A DNA stretch of 64,000 bases. Origin: Amycolatopsis vancoresmycina (lineage in GTDB: Bacteria > Actinomycetota > Actinomycetes > Mycobacteriales > Pseudonocardiaceae). How positions within the stretch are numbered: the stretch's first letter is position 1; every line of letters starts with the position of its first letter. Under the pieces are notes generated by a model. It worked only from the letters and a program-made list of their open reading frames with translations, made no database searches and was not told where the DNA came from. The position numbers and the translations under genes were made by a program. The DNA is taken from positions 1-64,000 of the forward strand of contig NZ_JNYY01000029.1 in assembly GCF_000716785.1 (NCBI RefSeq), read 5' to 3'. Shown in pieces: positions 34,572 to 41,899 of the stretch.

Positions 34572-35189
34572 TCAGCCGCGGCGGCGCAGCTGCGCCAGCG
34601 CCTCCGCGTCCAGCGGCCCGCCGCGCTCCGCCAGCCGCGCGCCGATCCGCGCACGGTCCGCCGCCGTCTTGTTGCCGCCGAACTTGAACTTCGCCCGGAC
34701 GCCGGTGATGGTGAACTCGATCCCGCGGATGCCCGGCAGCAGCCGCCGGTCCGGGGCGTCCTGGCCGGCGCTCACCGGCGCACGCGCGCCGTCCGGTTCG
34801 AAGTGGCGCAGCTGCTCGTCCAGCAGTGCGGCCTTCGCCGCCGGCTCGTCGACCAGCCGGACGTCCCCTTCGAGCTGCACCGTCGCGTAGTACGACGTCG
34901 GCACGCCGTACGCCGGGTCCGCGTCCGTGTTCCAGTCCGCCCGGATGTACGTGTAGTCGCCGACCACCGCCAGCAGGGCCCGCGGGTGCTCCTCCAGCAA
35001 CGGCCAGATCGGGTTCGGGCGGGCCAGGTGCGTGACGATCGTGCGGTCGCCGTCGAACGCGAAGTGCGCCGGCGTCACCACCGGCAGGTCGCGGCCCCGG
35101 CCGCCGGCGATCAGCTGGCCGAAGTCGTGCGCGGACAGCCACTCGCGCCACTCGGAATCGGCGGCCGCGTCCCACGGGTGGATCAGCAT
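34572..35189 (-). CDS. PaiB-like FMN-binding protein
   Basis: A 205-residue protein of the FMN-binding split-barrel (pyridoxamine phosphate oxidase-like) fold, closest to the PaiB 'FMN-binding negative transcriptional regulator' family: a start MLIHPWDAAADSEW, the core LPVVTPAHFAFD, HLARPNPIW and later PGIRGIEFTITGVRAKFKFG. Despite the family name, DNA binding is doubtful. ATG 35189 is the clear start. It is convergent with the secreted-protein gene. Confidence 0.85.
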   Translation of the reverse strand: MLIHPWDAAADSEWREWLSAHDFGQLIAGGRGRDLPVVTPAHFAFDGDRTIVTHLARPNPIWPLLEEHPRALLAVVGDYTYIRADWNTDADPAYGVPTSYYATVQLEGDVRLVDEPAAKAALLDEQLRHFEPDGARAPVSAGQDAPDRRLLPGIRGIEFTITGVRAKFKFGGNKTAADRARIGARLAERGGPLDAEALAQLRRRG

Positions 35190-35239
35190 GGCCGGAGTAT
35201 CACCGGACCGAGTGGCCACGCCGAAGGGCCAGTTCCGGC

Positions 35240-36073
35240 CTACTTCTGATGGCCACTTTCGGCGAGTTCGTCCTCGGCCAGGATTTCCGCGACGGACTTC
35301 CGCCGGGCCGGCGCGGCCTCGGACGCGTCCAGCGCCCCGCCCGGCTTCAGCTCGCGGACCGTGAAGTACAGCCAGCCCAGCAGCGCCATCGCGCCGAACG
35401 CGATCCACTGCAGCGCGTACGACAGGAACGGCCCCGAGTCGGTCTGCGGCAGCGGCAGCGCGCCGAGCACGCCGGGCTGGCCGACGTCGAGCTGGAAGTA
35501 CCCCGGCCGGATGTCGATCCCGCCCGCTCGCGCCACGACCCGGGAGTCGACGACGTAGCTCTGCAGCTGCCCGCCGGTCGAGGCGTCGGCGAACGCGTCG
35601 CGGTGCTTCGGGTCGGTCTCGTCCGCGCGCACCCGGGCCGTCACGGTGACGGTCCCGGCCGGCGGCGGCGCGAACGGCAGCGCACCGGACTTGCTGTCGA
35701 GCCGCACGTAGCCGCGGTCGACCAGCACGACCGTGCCGTCGGTGGTCCGCATCGGCGTCAGCACCTCGAAGGCGCCTTCGCCCTGGACCGTCCGCAGCCG
35801 CGCGACGACCTCCTTGTCCGGCAGGTACCGGCCGGTGATCGACACGAGGTGCCATTCGGTGCGCTGACCGGGCACGCTCCCCGGCGGCAGCAGCTGCGCC
35901 AGCGGCAGCGGCGCCGCGGTGAAGGACGCCTCGAGCGCGGAGTTCTGCTGCTCGCGCTCGGTGTTGCGGCTGAACTGCCACGGCGAAAGCAGCGTGAAGC
36001 AGCAGACGGCGAAGGTGAACACCACCGCCGTCAGAGCCAGCCACCCGGGCCGGAGCAGGAACCGCAACCGCAC
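35240..36073 (-). CDS. SURF1 family cytochrome oxidase assembly protein
   Basis: A 277-residue SURF1-like protein that helps assemble the haem aa3 cytochrome oxidase. Two membrane helices flank an extracytoplasmic domain: residues 10-30 (WLALTAVVFTFAVCC) and about 222-242 (LSYALQWIAFGAMALLGW). The family blocks are WQFSRNTERE and GYVRLDS. GTG 36073 is the first start. It lies 38 bp downstream of ptpA on the same strand, an arrangement also seen in mycobacteria. Confidence 0.88.
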   Translation of the reverse strand: MRLRFLLRPGWLALTAVVFTFAVCCFTLLSPWQFSRNTEREQQNSALEASFTAAPLPLAQLLPPGSVPGQRTEWHLVSITGRYLPDKEVVARLRTVQGEGAFEVLTPMRTTDGTVVLVDRGYVRLDSKSGALPFAPPPAGTVTVTARVRADETDPKHRDAFADASTGGQLQSYVVDSRVVARAGGIDIRPGYFQLDVGQPGVLGALPLPQTDSGPFLSYALQWIAFGAMALLGWLYFTVRELKPGGALDASEAAPARRKSVAEILAEDELAESGHQK

Positions 36074-36111
36074 CCCACCACGGTAGCCCGGCCCGTCCCG
36101 GGCCGCGTCCG

Positions 36112-36573
36112 CTACCTCTGCGAACGCACCCAGTCCAGCAGACCGGGCACCGCGCGCTCGACCATGCCGAGGACGTCTTCGAAGCCGTCGTCACCGCCGT
36201 AGTACGGGTCCGGGACCTCGGCACCCTCGGGCGCCGACGGGTCGAACGACCGCAGGAGCCGCACCTTCGCCGGGTCCTCGACCCGCGACCGCAGGAAGGT
36301 GAGGTGGCCCGCGTCCGCGGCGAGCAGCAGGTCGGCGTCGAGGTCCTCGCCGGACACCTCGGACGCGACGTGCGAGGTGGGGTAGCCGTGCGCCTTCAGG
36401 GTCGCGCGAGCGCGCTTGTCGGCGGGCTCCCCGGCGTGCCACGGACCGGTCCCGGCGCTGGTCACGCGGACGGCGTCGCCGAGGCCGGCCTCCTCGAGCC
36501 GCGCACGGAAGACCAGCTCGGCCATCGGGGAGCGGCAGATGTTGCCGGAGCAGACGAAGACGATGTGCGTCAC
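36112..36573 (-). CDS. ptpA: low molecular weight protein-tyrosine phosphatase
   Basis: A 153-residue LMW-PTP. The P-loop CSGNICRS has the nucleophile C8 and R14, and the general acid D122 is in VPDPYYGG. Length and spacing are those of mycobacterial PtpA, a secreted phosphatase in pathogens; here it is probably a housekeeping enzyme. GTG 36573 is chosen because it begins VTHIVFVCSG; the reading frame continues upstream through repeat sequence, which is not plausible coding. Confidence 0.93.
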   Translation of the reverse strand: MTHIVFVCSGNICRSPMAELVFRARLEEAGLGDAVRVTSAGTGPWHAGEPADKRARATLKAHGYPTSHVASEVSGEDLDADLLLAADAGHLTFLRSRVEDPAKVRLLRSFDPSAPEGAEVPDPYYGGDDGFEDVLGMVERAVPGLLDWVRSQR

Positions 36574-36580
36574 ATCCCGA

Positions 36581-36740
36581 GCGTAACCACCGGGTTCACC
36601 CAGCCACCCGCGAGGACATGCCCCTCCAATCACGGGTGATGCCTTTCCAGACACGGGTGATGCCCATCCAGTCACGCGTGATGCCCCTTGGCGCTCGCCG
36701 CCGAGCCCGTGCGTAACCACCGGGTTCACCCGGTCACCCG
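36581..36740. repeat. pair of 30-bp direct repeats flanking repeat array
   Basis: Copies at 36581-36610 and 36711-36740 match at 28 of 30 positions and lie exactly 130 bp apart, on either side of the 21-bp repeat array. The right copy contains the perfect inverted repeat ACCGGGT-TC-ACCCGGT; the left copy has lost part of it. Confidence 0.85.
36618..36689. repeat. 21-bp tandem repeat array, locus 2
   Basis: Three 21-bp units (36618-36638, 36639-36659, 36660-36680) plus a partial fourth. Same family as 3501 and 41829, here upstream of ptpA and of the small cysteine-rich gene rather than between convergent genes. Confidence 0.85.
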
Positions 36741-36819
36741 CCCGCACGGCGGTATCCGCGGCCCGCGCCGCCCGCTTAGCGTCGATCGGGCGAGGACGCG
36801 AACCGGAAGGAGAGCGATC

Positions 36820-36882
36820 ATGCACGGGTGCTGCTCGAAGTGCACGGGCCAGGGCTGCGGCTGCTGCGGCAACTGCAACTGA
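36820..36882 (+). CDS. 20-residue cysteine-rich peptide, metallothionein-like
   Basis: A 21-codon frame with AAGGAG ideally placed 8 bp before ATG 36820. The peptide has seven cysteines in 20 residues (positions 4, 5, 8, 13, 15, 16, 19), the rest being mainly Gly, Asn and polar residues with no hydrophobic segment. This composition is that of a minimal metallothionein or metal-chelating peptide. A hairpin follows 8 bp after the stop. I do not know a named family for it; its reality rests on ribosome binding site, composition and terminator. Confidence 0.55.
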   Translation: MHGCCSKCTGQGCGCCGNCN

Positions 36883-36890
36883 CCGGCCCC

Positions 36891-36923
36891 GGCGCCCGCG
36901 GCGGCCGTCGCCGCCGGGGCGCC
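36891..36923. terminator. hairpin after the cysteine-rich peptide gene
   Basis: GGCGCCC plus GGCGGC on the left pair with GCCGCC plus GGGCGCC on the right, with a small internal bulge and the loop CGTC. It follows the 20-residue gene by 8 bp. No U-tract. Confidence 0.5.
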
Positions 36924-37012
36924 TCCGGCCCGCGGGGAACCCCGCCGCGGCCGACCCGCCACCACCGGGTCGCGAACGCAGGGGCCTGGGTGATGCATGC
37001 CAAAATCACCGG

Positions 37013-37834
37013 ATGGCCGCCCTTTCCGAAGTCATTTCCGTGCTCGAGCGGGCCTACCCGCCCGCGCTCGCCGAGTCGTGGGACGCCGTCGGCCTCGTCT
37101 GCGGCGACCCCGCCGAACCCGTCAGCCGGGTGCTGTTCTGCGTCGACCCGGTCACCGAGACCATCGACGAAGCCGTCGAGACCGGGGCGCAGCTGATCGT
37201 CGCCCACCACCCGCTGCTGCTGCGCGGCGTGCACGGCGTGCCCGCCGACACCGCCAAGGGCGCGCTCGTGCACCGGATGATCCGCGCGGGCATCGCCCTC
37301 TACTGCGCGCACACCAACGCCGACTCCGCCGACCCCGGCGTCTCCGACGCGCTCGCCGCGGCCATCGGCCTGCGGGTGACCGGCCCCCTGGAACCGAACG
37401 CCGACGGCGTCACCGGCATCGGCCGCCTCGGCGAACTGCCCGCGCCGGAGCCGTTCGCGGCGTTCGTCCAGCGCGTCGCCGACGCCCTGCCCGCGACCGT
37501 GCCCGGGGTCCTCGGCGCGGGCGACCCGGACCGCCCGATCCGCACGGTCGCCGTCTCCGGCGGCGCCGGCGACTCCTACCTGAAGCAGGCCACCGCCGCT
37601 CGGGTCGACGCCTTCGTCACCGCCGACCTGCGGCATCACCCCGCCGGCGAGCACCTGGCGAACCCGGGTGCGGTGCCCGCGCTGGTCGGGCTGACCCACT
37701 GGGCCAGCGAGTGGCCGTGGTGCGGGCAAGCCTCGGCGCTCGTGGCGCAGGCGTTTGCGGGTAGCGTTGACGCTCGCGTCTCCACGCGGTGCACCGACCC
37801 GTGGAACGTCCGCGCCGAGCGCACATCTAGCTAA
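37013..37834 (+). CDS. Nif3-like dinuclear metal centre protein
   Basis: A 273-residue Nif3/YqfO-type protein (GTP cyclohydrolase I type 2 family name in some databases). Metal ligands are expected at AHHPLLL (H65, H66), at the aspartate in HTNADSADPG (about 103) and in the C-terminal THWASEWPW. The length is that of the short form without the inserted PII-like domain. Its biochemical role is unsettled. ATG 37013. It lies 10 bp before the zinc-ribbon gene, the same pairing as in mycobacteria. Confidence 0.9.
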   Translation: MAALSEVISVLERAYPPALAESWDAVGLVCGDPAEPVSRVLFCVDPVTETIDEAVETGAQLIVAHHPLLLRGVHGVPADTAKGALVHRMIRAGIALYCAHTNADSADPGVSDALAAAIGLRVTGPLEPNADGVTGIGRLGELPAPEPFAAFVQRVADALPATVPGVLGAGDPDRPIRTVAVSGGAGDSYLKQATAARVDAFVTADLRHHPAGEHLANPGAVPALVGLTHWASEWPWCGQASALVAQAFAGSVDARVSTRCTDPWNVRAERTSS

Positions 37835-37844
37835 GAGGAGCACC

Positions 37845-38582
37845 GTGAAGGCCGAACCCGCCGTGCAGCGCCAGTTGCTCGAGCTCGCCAAGGTGGACGC
37901 CGAGCTCTCGCGCACCGCGCACCGCCGCCGCACCCTGCCCGAGCTGGCCGAGATCGACGCGGGGGAGAAGACCGCCCGCGAGCGCCGCGACGCGCTCGTC
38001 TCGGTGGAGACCGCCGCCTCCGACCTCGACCGGGAGATCGCCCGGCAGGAGAAGGAGATCGAGTCGGTGCGTGCCCGCGAGGACCGCGACCGCAAGCTGC
38101 TGGCCTCCGGCTCGGTCAACGCCAAGCAGATGACCGACATCGAGCACGAGCTGCAGTCGCTGGAACGACGGCAGGGCGCGCTCGAGGACGACCTGCTGGA
38201 GCTGATGGAGCAGCGCGAGGCCCTCGGCCTGGACGCGCAGCGCACCGGCGCCGAGGTCGACAAGGCCGAGGCCGAGGTCGCCGCCGCGATCGCCCGCCGC
38301 GACGAGACGTTCAAGGACCTCGACACGACCCGCGCCCGCCGCGCCGAGGACCGCGAGAAGCTGGTGCCGCGCTTCCCGGAACCGCTGCTCAAGCTGTACG
38401 AGCGGGTCCGCGAGCACAAGGGCATCGGCGCCGCGCTGCTGCGGGCCCGCCGGTGCGGCGCCTGCCAGCTGGAGCTCGACCGCAACACCGTCAGCGAGAT
38501 CAAGGCCGCGCCGGAGGACGAAGTCATCCAGTGCGAGAACTGCGGCGCGATCCTGGTCCGGACCCTGGAGTCGGGTCTGTGA
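37845..38582 (+). CDS. coiled-coil C4 zinc-ribbon protein
   Basis: A 245-residue protein. Residues 10-180 form a long Glu/Arg/Ala-rich antiparallel coiled coil; the end carries a C4 zinc ribbon with CGAC and CENC (about residues 203-230). It is the actinobacterial 'zinc ribbon domain-containing' protein always found between Nif3 and RNase H/phosphatase genes; it is thought to be nucleic-acid related, without proof. GTG 37845 is set by AAGAGGAG upstream. The stop overlaps the next start (GTGA). Confidence 0.88.
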   Translation: MKAEPAVQRQLLELAKVDAELSRTAHRRRTLPELAEIDAGEKTARERRDALVSVETAASDLDREIARQEKEIESVRAREDRDRKLLASGSVNAKQMTDIEHELQSLERRQGALEDDLLELMEQREALGLDAQRTGAEVDKAEAEVAAAIARRDETFKDLDTTRARRAEDREKLVPRFPEPLLKLYERVREHKGIGAALLRARRCGACQLELDRNTVSEIKAAPEDEVIQCENCGAILVRTLESGL

Positions 38583-39862
38583 CCTCGCACGGTGCCTTCG
38601 GGGGTGCAACCCCCGCGCCCCGCCCGAGGGGCTCCGCCCCCACGGACCCCCCGAAGCATGTGGTCGTCGAAGCCGACGGCGGCTCACGGGGCAACCCCGG
38701 TCCCGCCGGTTACGGCGCCGTGATCCGCGACAGCGACGGCCAGGTCCTCGCCGAGCGCAAGGAAAGCCTCGGCGTCGTCACCAACAACGTGGCCGAGTAC
38801 CGCGGGCTGATCGCCGGGCTGGCCGCCGCCGCCGAGCTCGGAGCGTCCACTGTGGACGTCCGGATGGACTCGAAGCTCGTGGTGGAGCAGATGTCCGGGC
38901 GCTGGAAGATCAAGCACCCGGACATGCAGCCGCTCGCCGAGCAGGCCAAGGAGCTGGCCGCCGGCTTCTCCCGGGTCAGGTACGAGTGGATCCCGCGCGC
39001 GCAGAACTCCCACGCCGACCGCCTGGCCAACGAGGCCATGGACGCGGCCACCGGCAAGCCCGCCGCCGGCCGGCCCGCCACCGCCGGTCGCGCCTCCCGG
39101 ACCGCCCGGCAGCCGGTCCCCGTCGAGCCCGCCTCCGCCACCCGGGACACTGCCGCCCCGGAGCCCACCCTGCCGAAGCTGCCGACCCGCAAGCCCGACC
39201 GCGCGGCCGTCGCCTGGACCGGCGCGAAAGGCACCCCGACCCGGCTGCTCCTGGTCCGCCACGGCCAGACGGAGATGTCGGCGCTGCGCCGCTACTCCGG
39301 CCGCGGCGACGTCCCGCTCACCGAGCTGGGCCGGACGCAGGCCGCGGCGGCGGCGAAGCGGCTGGCCGCGATGGACGGCCTGGTCGTCGACGGCGAGGCC
39401 GTGCCGATCGTGTCCTCGCCGCTCACCCGCACGAAGCAGACCGCGCAGGCGATCGCCGACGCGCTCGGCGGCCGCGTCGAGACCCACCCCGGCCTGATCG
39501 AGACCGACTTCGGCGAGTGGGAGGGCCTGACGTTCGCCGAAGCGGCCGACCGCGACCCCGACCTGCACCGGTCGTGGCTGGGCGACAGCTCGGTGCCGCC
39601 GCCCGGCGGCGAGAGCTTCGACGTCGTCCACCGGCGCGTCCGCAAGGTCCGCGACGAGCTCATCGCGGAACACGGCGGCAAGACGTTGGTGCTGGTCAGC
39701 CACGTGACGCCGATCAAGACGCTGCTCCGGATGGGCCTTGACGCCGGACCCCAGCTGCTGTTCCGGCTGCACCTCGATCTGGCGTCGTTGTCGATCGTCG
39801 AGTTCTACCCGGACGGGAATGCTTCGGTCCGCCTCGTCAACGACACCTCGCACCTCGTCTGA
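38579..39862 (+). CDS. bifunctional RNase HI / histidine phosphatase
   Basis: A 427-residue fusion. The RNase HI domain (about residues 30-155) cuts RNA in RNA-DNA hybrids; acidic residues are seen in EADGGSRGNPGPAGYG, NNVAEYRGL, MDSKLVVEQ and HADRLANEAMD. A Pro/Ala linker leads to a histidine phosphatase domain starting LLLVRHGQTE near residue 221. In mycobacteria the phosphatase half acts as alpha-ribazole phosphatase (CobC), fitting cobD nearby. GTG 38579 overlaps the previous stop; GTG 38660 would remove an N-terminal stretch encoded by an inverted-repeat element. Confidence 0.9.
   Translation: MTSHGAFGGATPAPRPRGSAPTDPPKHVVVEADGGSRGNPGPAGYGAVIRDSDGQVLAERKESLGVVTNNVAEYRGLIAGLAAAAELGASTVDVRMDSKLVVEQMSGRWKIKHPDMQPLAEQAKELAAGFSRVRYEWIPRAQNSHADRLANEAMDAATGKPAAGRPATAGRASRTARQPVPVEPASATRDTAAPEPTLPKLPTRKPDRAAVAWTGAKGTPTRLLLVRHGQTEMSALRRYSGRGDVPLTELGRTQAAAAAKRLAAMDGLVVDGEAVPIVSSPLTRTKQTAQAIADALGGRVETHPGLIETDFGEWEGLTFAEAADRDPDLHRSWLGDSSVPPPGGESFDVVHRRVRKVRDELIAEHGGKTLVLVSHVTPIKTLLRMGLDAGPQLLFRLHLDLASLSIVEFYPDGNASVRLVNDTSHLV
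38596..38657. repeat. GC-rich inverted-repeat element inside the RNase H gene
   Basis: Two local hairpins, CGGGGGT-GCA-ACCCCCG (38599-38615, tip approximate) and GGGGC-TCC-GCCCC (38628-38640), are bounded by outer arms CTTCGGGGG and CCCCCGAAG. This is the look of the REP-like intergenic elements of actinomycetes. It keeps the reading frame open for 27 codons. Confidence 0.65.
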
Positions 39863-40045
39863 CCGGGGAAAATGTGGGGTGGATCACGCTCAACACCGAC
39901 GCGTGGCCGACCCCGGATGGGGTATTGGCTACAGTGTCTCGACCGCGTCGCCGCGGTGGCGGATCCGCCGACGGATCCACTCAGGGGGCGCCGGCTCGCG
40001 CGTATCCCACCGGCAGAAGCCTGCGGGCGGAACAGTGACGAGGAC

Positions 40046-41788
40046 ATGACGGCTAGCGCACTCACCGAGACCTCCCCGAGCGACGTCCCCGAGGACCCGG
40101 CCACCACCACGGCCACCCGCGGCTGGGGCGCGCGCCTGGCGCCGGTGCTGGCCGTGCTCGCCGGCGTCGCCGCGGTCGCCGTCCACGCCACCCGCTACGG
40201 CCACTGGATCGTCGACGACGCCGCCATCACCTTCTCCTACGCCCGCAGCTTCGCCGACGGCCTCGGCCCGGTGCTGCAGCCGGGCGCCCCGCCGGTCGAG
40301 GGCTTCTCCGACCCGACGTGGATGGTGCTGCTCGGCCTCGGCAAGGTCGTCGGCCTCTTCGACCACGGCGCGCTCTTCGGCATCCCGGACTACGTGCTGT
40401 TCCCGAAGGCGCTGGGCCTGCTGTTCACCGGCGGCGTCCTGACCGCCTGCTACATCGCCGCGAAGCAGATCTTCACGCGCTTCGCCTGGCTGGTGACGCT
40501 GATCGCCGGCCTGACGCTGGCGACGATCCCGTCGTACGTCATCTGGGTCGTGTCCGGCCTGGAGAACTCGCTGTTCGCGTTCGCCGTGGTCACCCTCGGC
40601 GTGACGCTGTTCGTCGCGGTTCGCAACGACCGGCTGCTGACGCCGAAGGTCGCGCTCTGGGCCGGGGTCATGGTCGCCTTCGCCGCGCTGACCCGGCCGG
40701 AAGGGCTGATCTACGCGGGTGCGTACCCGCTGGCGGCGCTGTTCCTGCTGCGCTCGGGGCTGTTCTGGAAGAGCTTCCGGCTGGCGCTGCTGTCGGTCGC
40801 GGCGTTCGCGGTGCCGTTCGGCGCGTACGTCGTCTGGCGGCACGCGGAGTTCGGCCGGCTCCTGGCGAACCCGTCGGTGGCGAAGCAGCAGGGCCTGCCC
40901 GGGTTCGACGCCGTCAAGCGGCCGTTCGAGCTCGTCGGCTACGCGGGCTGGGCGGGCGTGATCGTACTCGCGCTGGTGATCGTGTTCGCGCTGGTCAAGG
41001 CGCCCTGGCGGCGTTCGCTGGTCGCGCTGCTGGTGCCGCTGGTGCTGGGGATCGTCGCGTACGGCGTGATGGTCGCCGACTGGATGTACCAGCACCGGTT
41101 CGCCAGCCCGATCTGGCCGCTCGCGGTCATCGCCGGCACGCTCTCGGCCGGTGAGCTGCTGCGGCACCGGCAGGCGCTGCTGCGCGTCGGCGTGGTCGTG
41201 GTGCTGGTGGGCGCGTTCGTCCCGTCGGCGGTCGGGTTCGCGGCCGCGGCGGACAAGTTCGCGAAGAACCCGAACATCACGGCGTGCCTGGTGGCCGACC
41301 GCTTCGGCCGCGGCTTCAACACCTACGCCGACATCCTCGGCCTGCAGAAGGCGTCGCTGCTGCTGCCGGACCTCGGCGGCTCGTCGATGACCAGCCGGCT
41401 CGAACTGGTCGACATGGCCGGGCTGGTCAACAAGCCGATCGCCGACCTGGTCCACGACAACGACCTGCAGGGCCTGCGCGACTACGTGTTCGACACGGTC
41501 AAGCCGACGTTCATCCACTCGTGGGGCCCCTGGGCGGCGGGCAACGGCATCGCCCTCGACCCGCGCCTGGACCGCGACTACGTGCTGATCTACAGCTCCC
41601 CGATCGAGGGCCTCCGCAACGGCGACTGGGTCCGCCGCGACGCGGCAACGGACCCGGCGAAGCTCAAGGCAGCCCAGGACTACGCGGCGAAGACGATCCC
41701 GGCGGTGGCCGCGGACCGCTTCGGCGGCCCGCTCGACGACTGCGGCGCGACGATGAAGCCGGGCCAGACGATCACCATGCCCAGCTGA
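40046..41788 (+). CDS. GT-C fold membrane protein, AftB-like arabinofuranosyltransferase
   Basis: A 580-residue membrane protein. About ten helices follow a cytoplasmic N-terminus, with a C-terminal extracytoplasmic domain of roughly 190 residues. Between helices 1 and 2 is IVDDAAITFSYARSFADGLG, the DD motif of GT-C lipid-linked glycosyltransferases, then PPVEGFSDPTW. This pattern is close to AftB, which caps cell-wall arabinan in mycobacteria using decaprenyl-phosphoarabinose. ATG 40046 is chosen because GACGAGGA is upstream. The exact sugar and acceptor are inferred only. It stands alone and is convergent with the SLC13 gene. Confidence 0.78.
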   Translation: MTASALTETSPSDVPEDPATTTATRGWGARLAPVLAVLAGVAAVAVHATRYGHWIVDDAAITFSYARSFADGLGPVLQPGAPPVEGFSDPTWMVLLGLGKVVGLFDHGALFGIPDYVLFPKALGLLFTGGVLTACYIAAKQIFTRFAWLVTLIAGLTLATIPSYVIWVVSGLENSLFAFAVVTLGVTLFVAVRNDRLLTPKVALWAGVMVAFAALTRPEGLIYAGAYPLAALFLLRSGLFWKSFRLALLSVAAFAVPFGAYVVWRHAEFGRLLANPSVAKQQGLPGFDAVKRPFELVGYAGWAGVIVLALVIVFALVKAPWRRSLVALLVPLVLGIVAYGVMVADWMYQHRFASPIWPLAVIAGTLSAGELLRHRQALLRVGVVVVLVGAFVPSAVGFAAAADKFAKNPNITACLVADRFGRGFNTYADILGLQKASLLLPDLGGSSMTSRLELVDMAGLVNKPIADLVHDNDLQGLRDYVFDTVKPTFIHSWGPWAAGNGIALDPRLDRDYVLIYSSPIEGLRNGDWVRRDAATDPAKLKAAQDYAAKTIPAVAADRFGGPLDDCGATMKPGQTITMPS

Positions 41789-41828
41789 CCCCGAGTCCCG
41801 CCCCCGATCACGCGAGCCCCGGCTCGGA

Positions 41829-41897
41829 TCACGCCAGTTCCGCGCGTGATGCCCCTCGAAACACGCGTGATGCCCGTCTGATCACGCGTGCTGCCCG
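41829..41897. repeat. 21-bp tandem repeat array, locus 3
   Basis: Units at 41849-41869 and 41870-41890, with partial or degenerate units on both sides. Same family as 3501 and 36618. As at 3501, it occupies the gap between two convergent genes and reaches to within a few bases of the permease stop (41900-41902). Confidence 0.82.
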
Positions 41898-41899
41898 GT

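Noticed and set aside
36688..36882. Longer 64-residue version of the cysteine-rich peptide
   Set aside because: The extension runs through the duplicated 30-bp repeat and has no ribosome binding site; ATG 36820 has a strong one.
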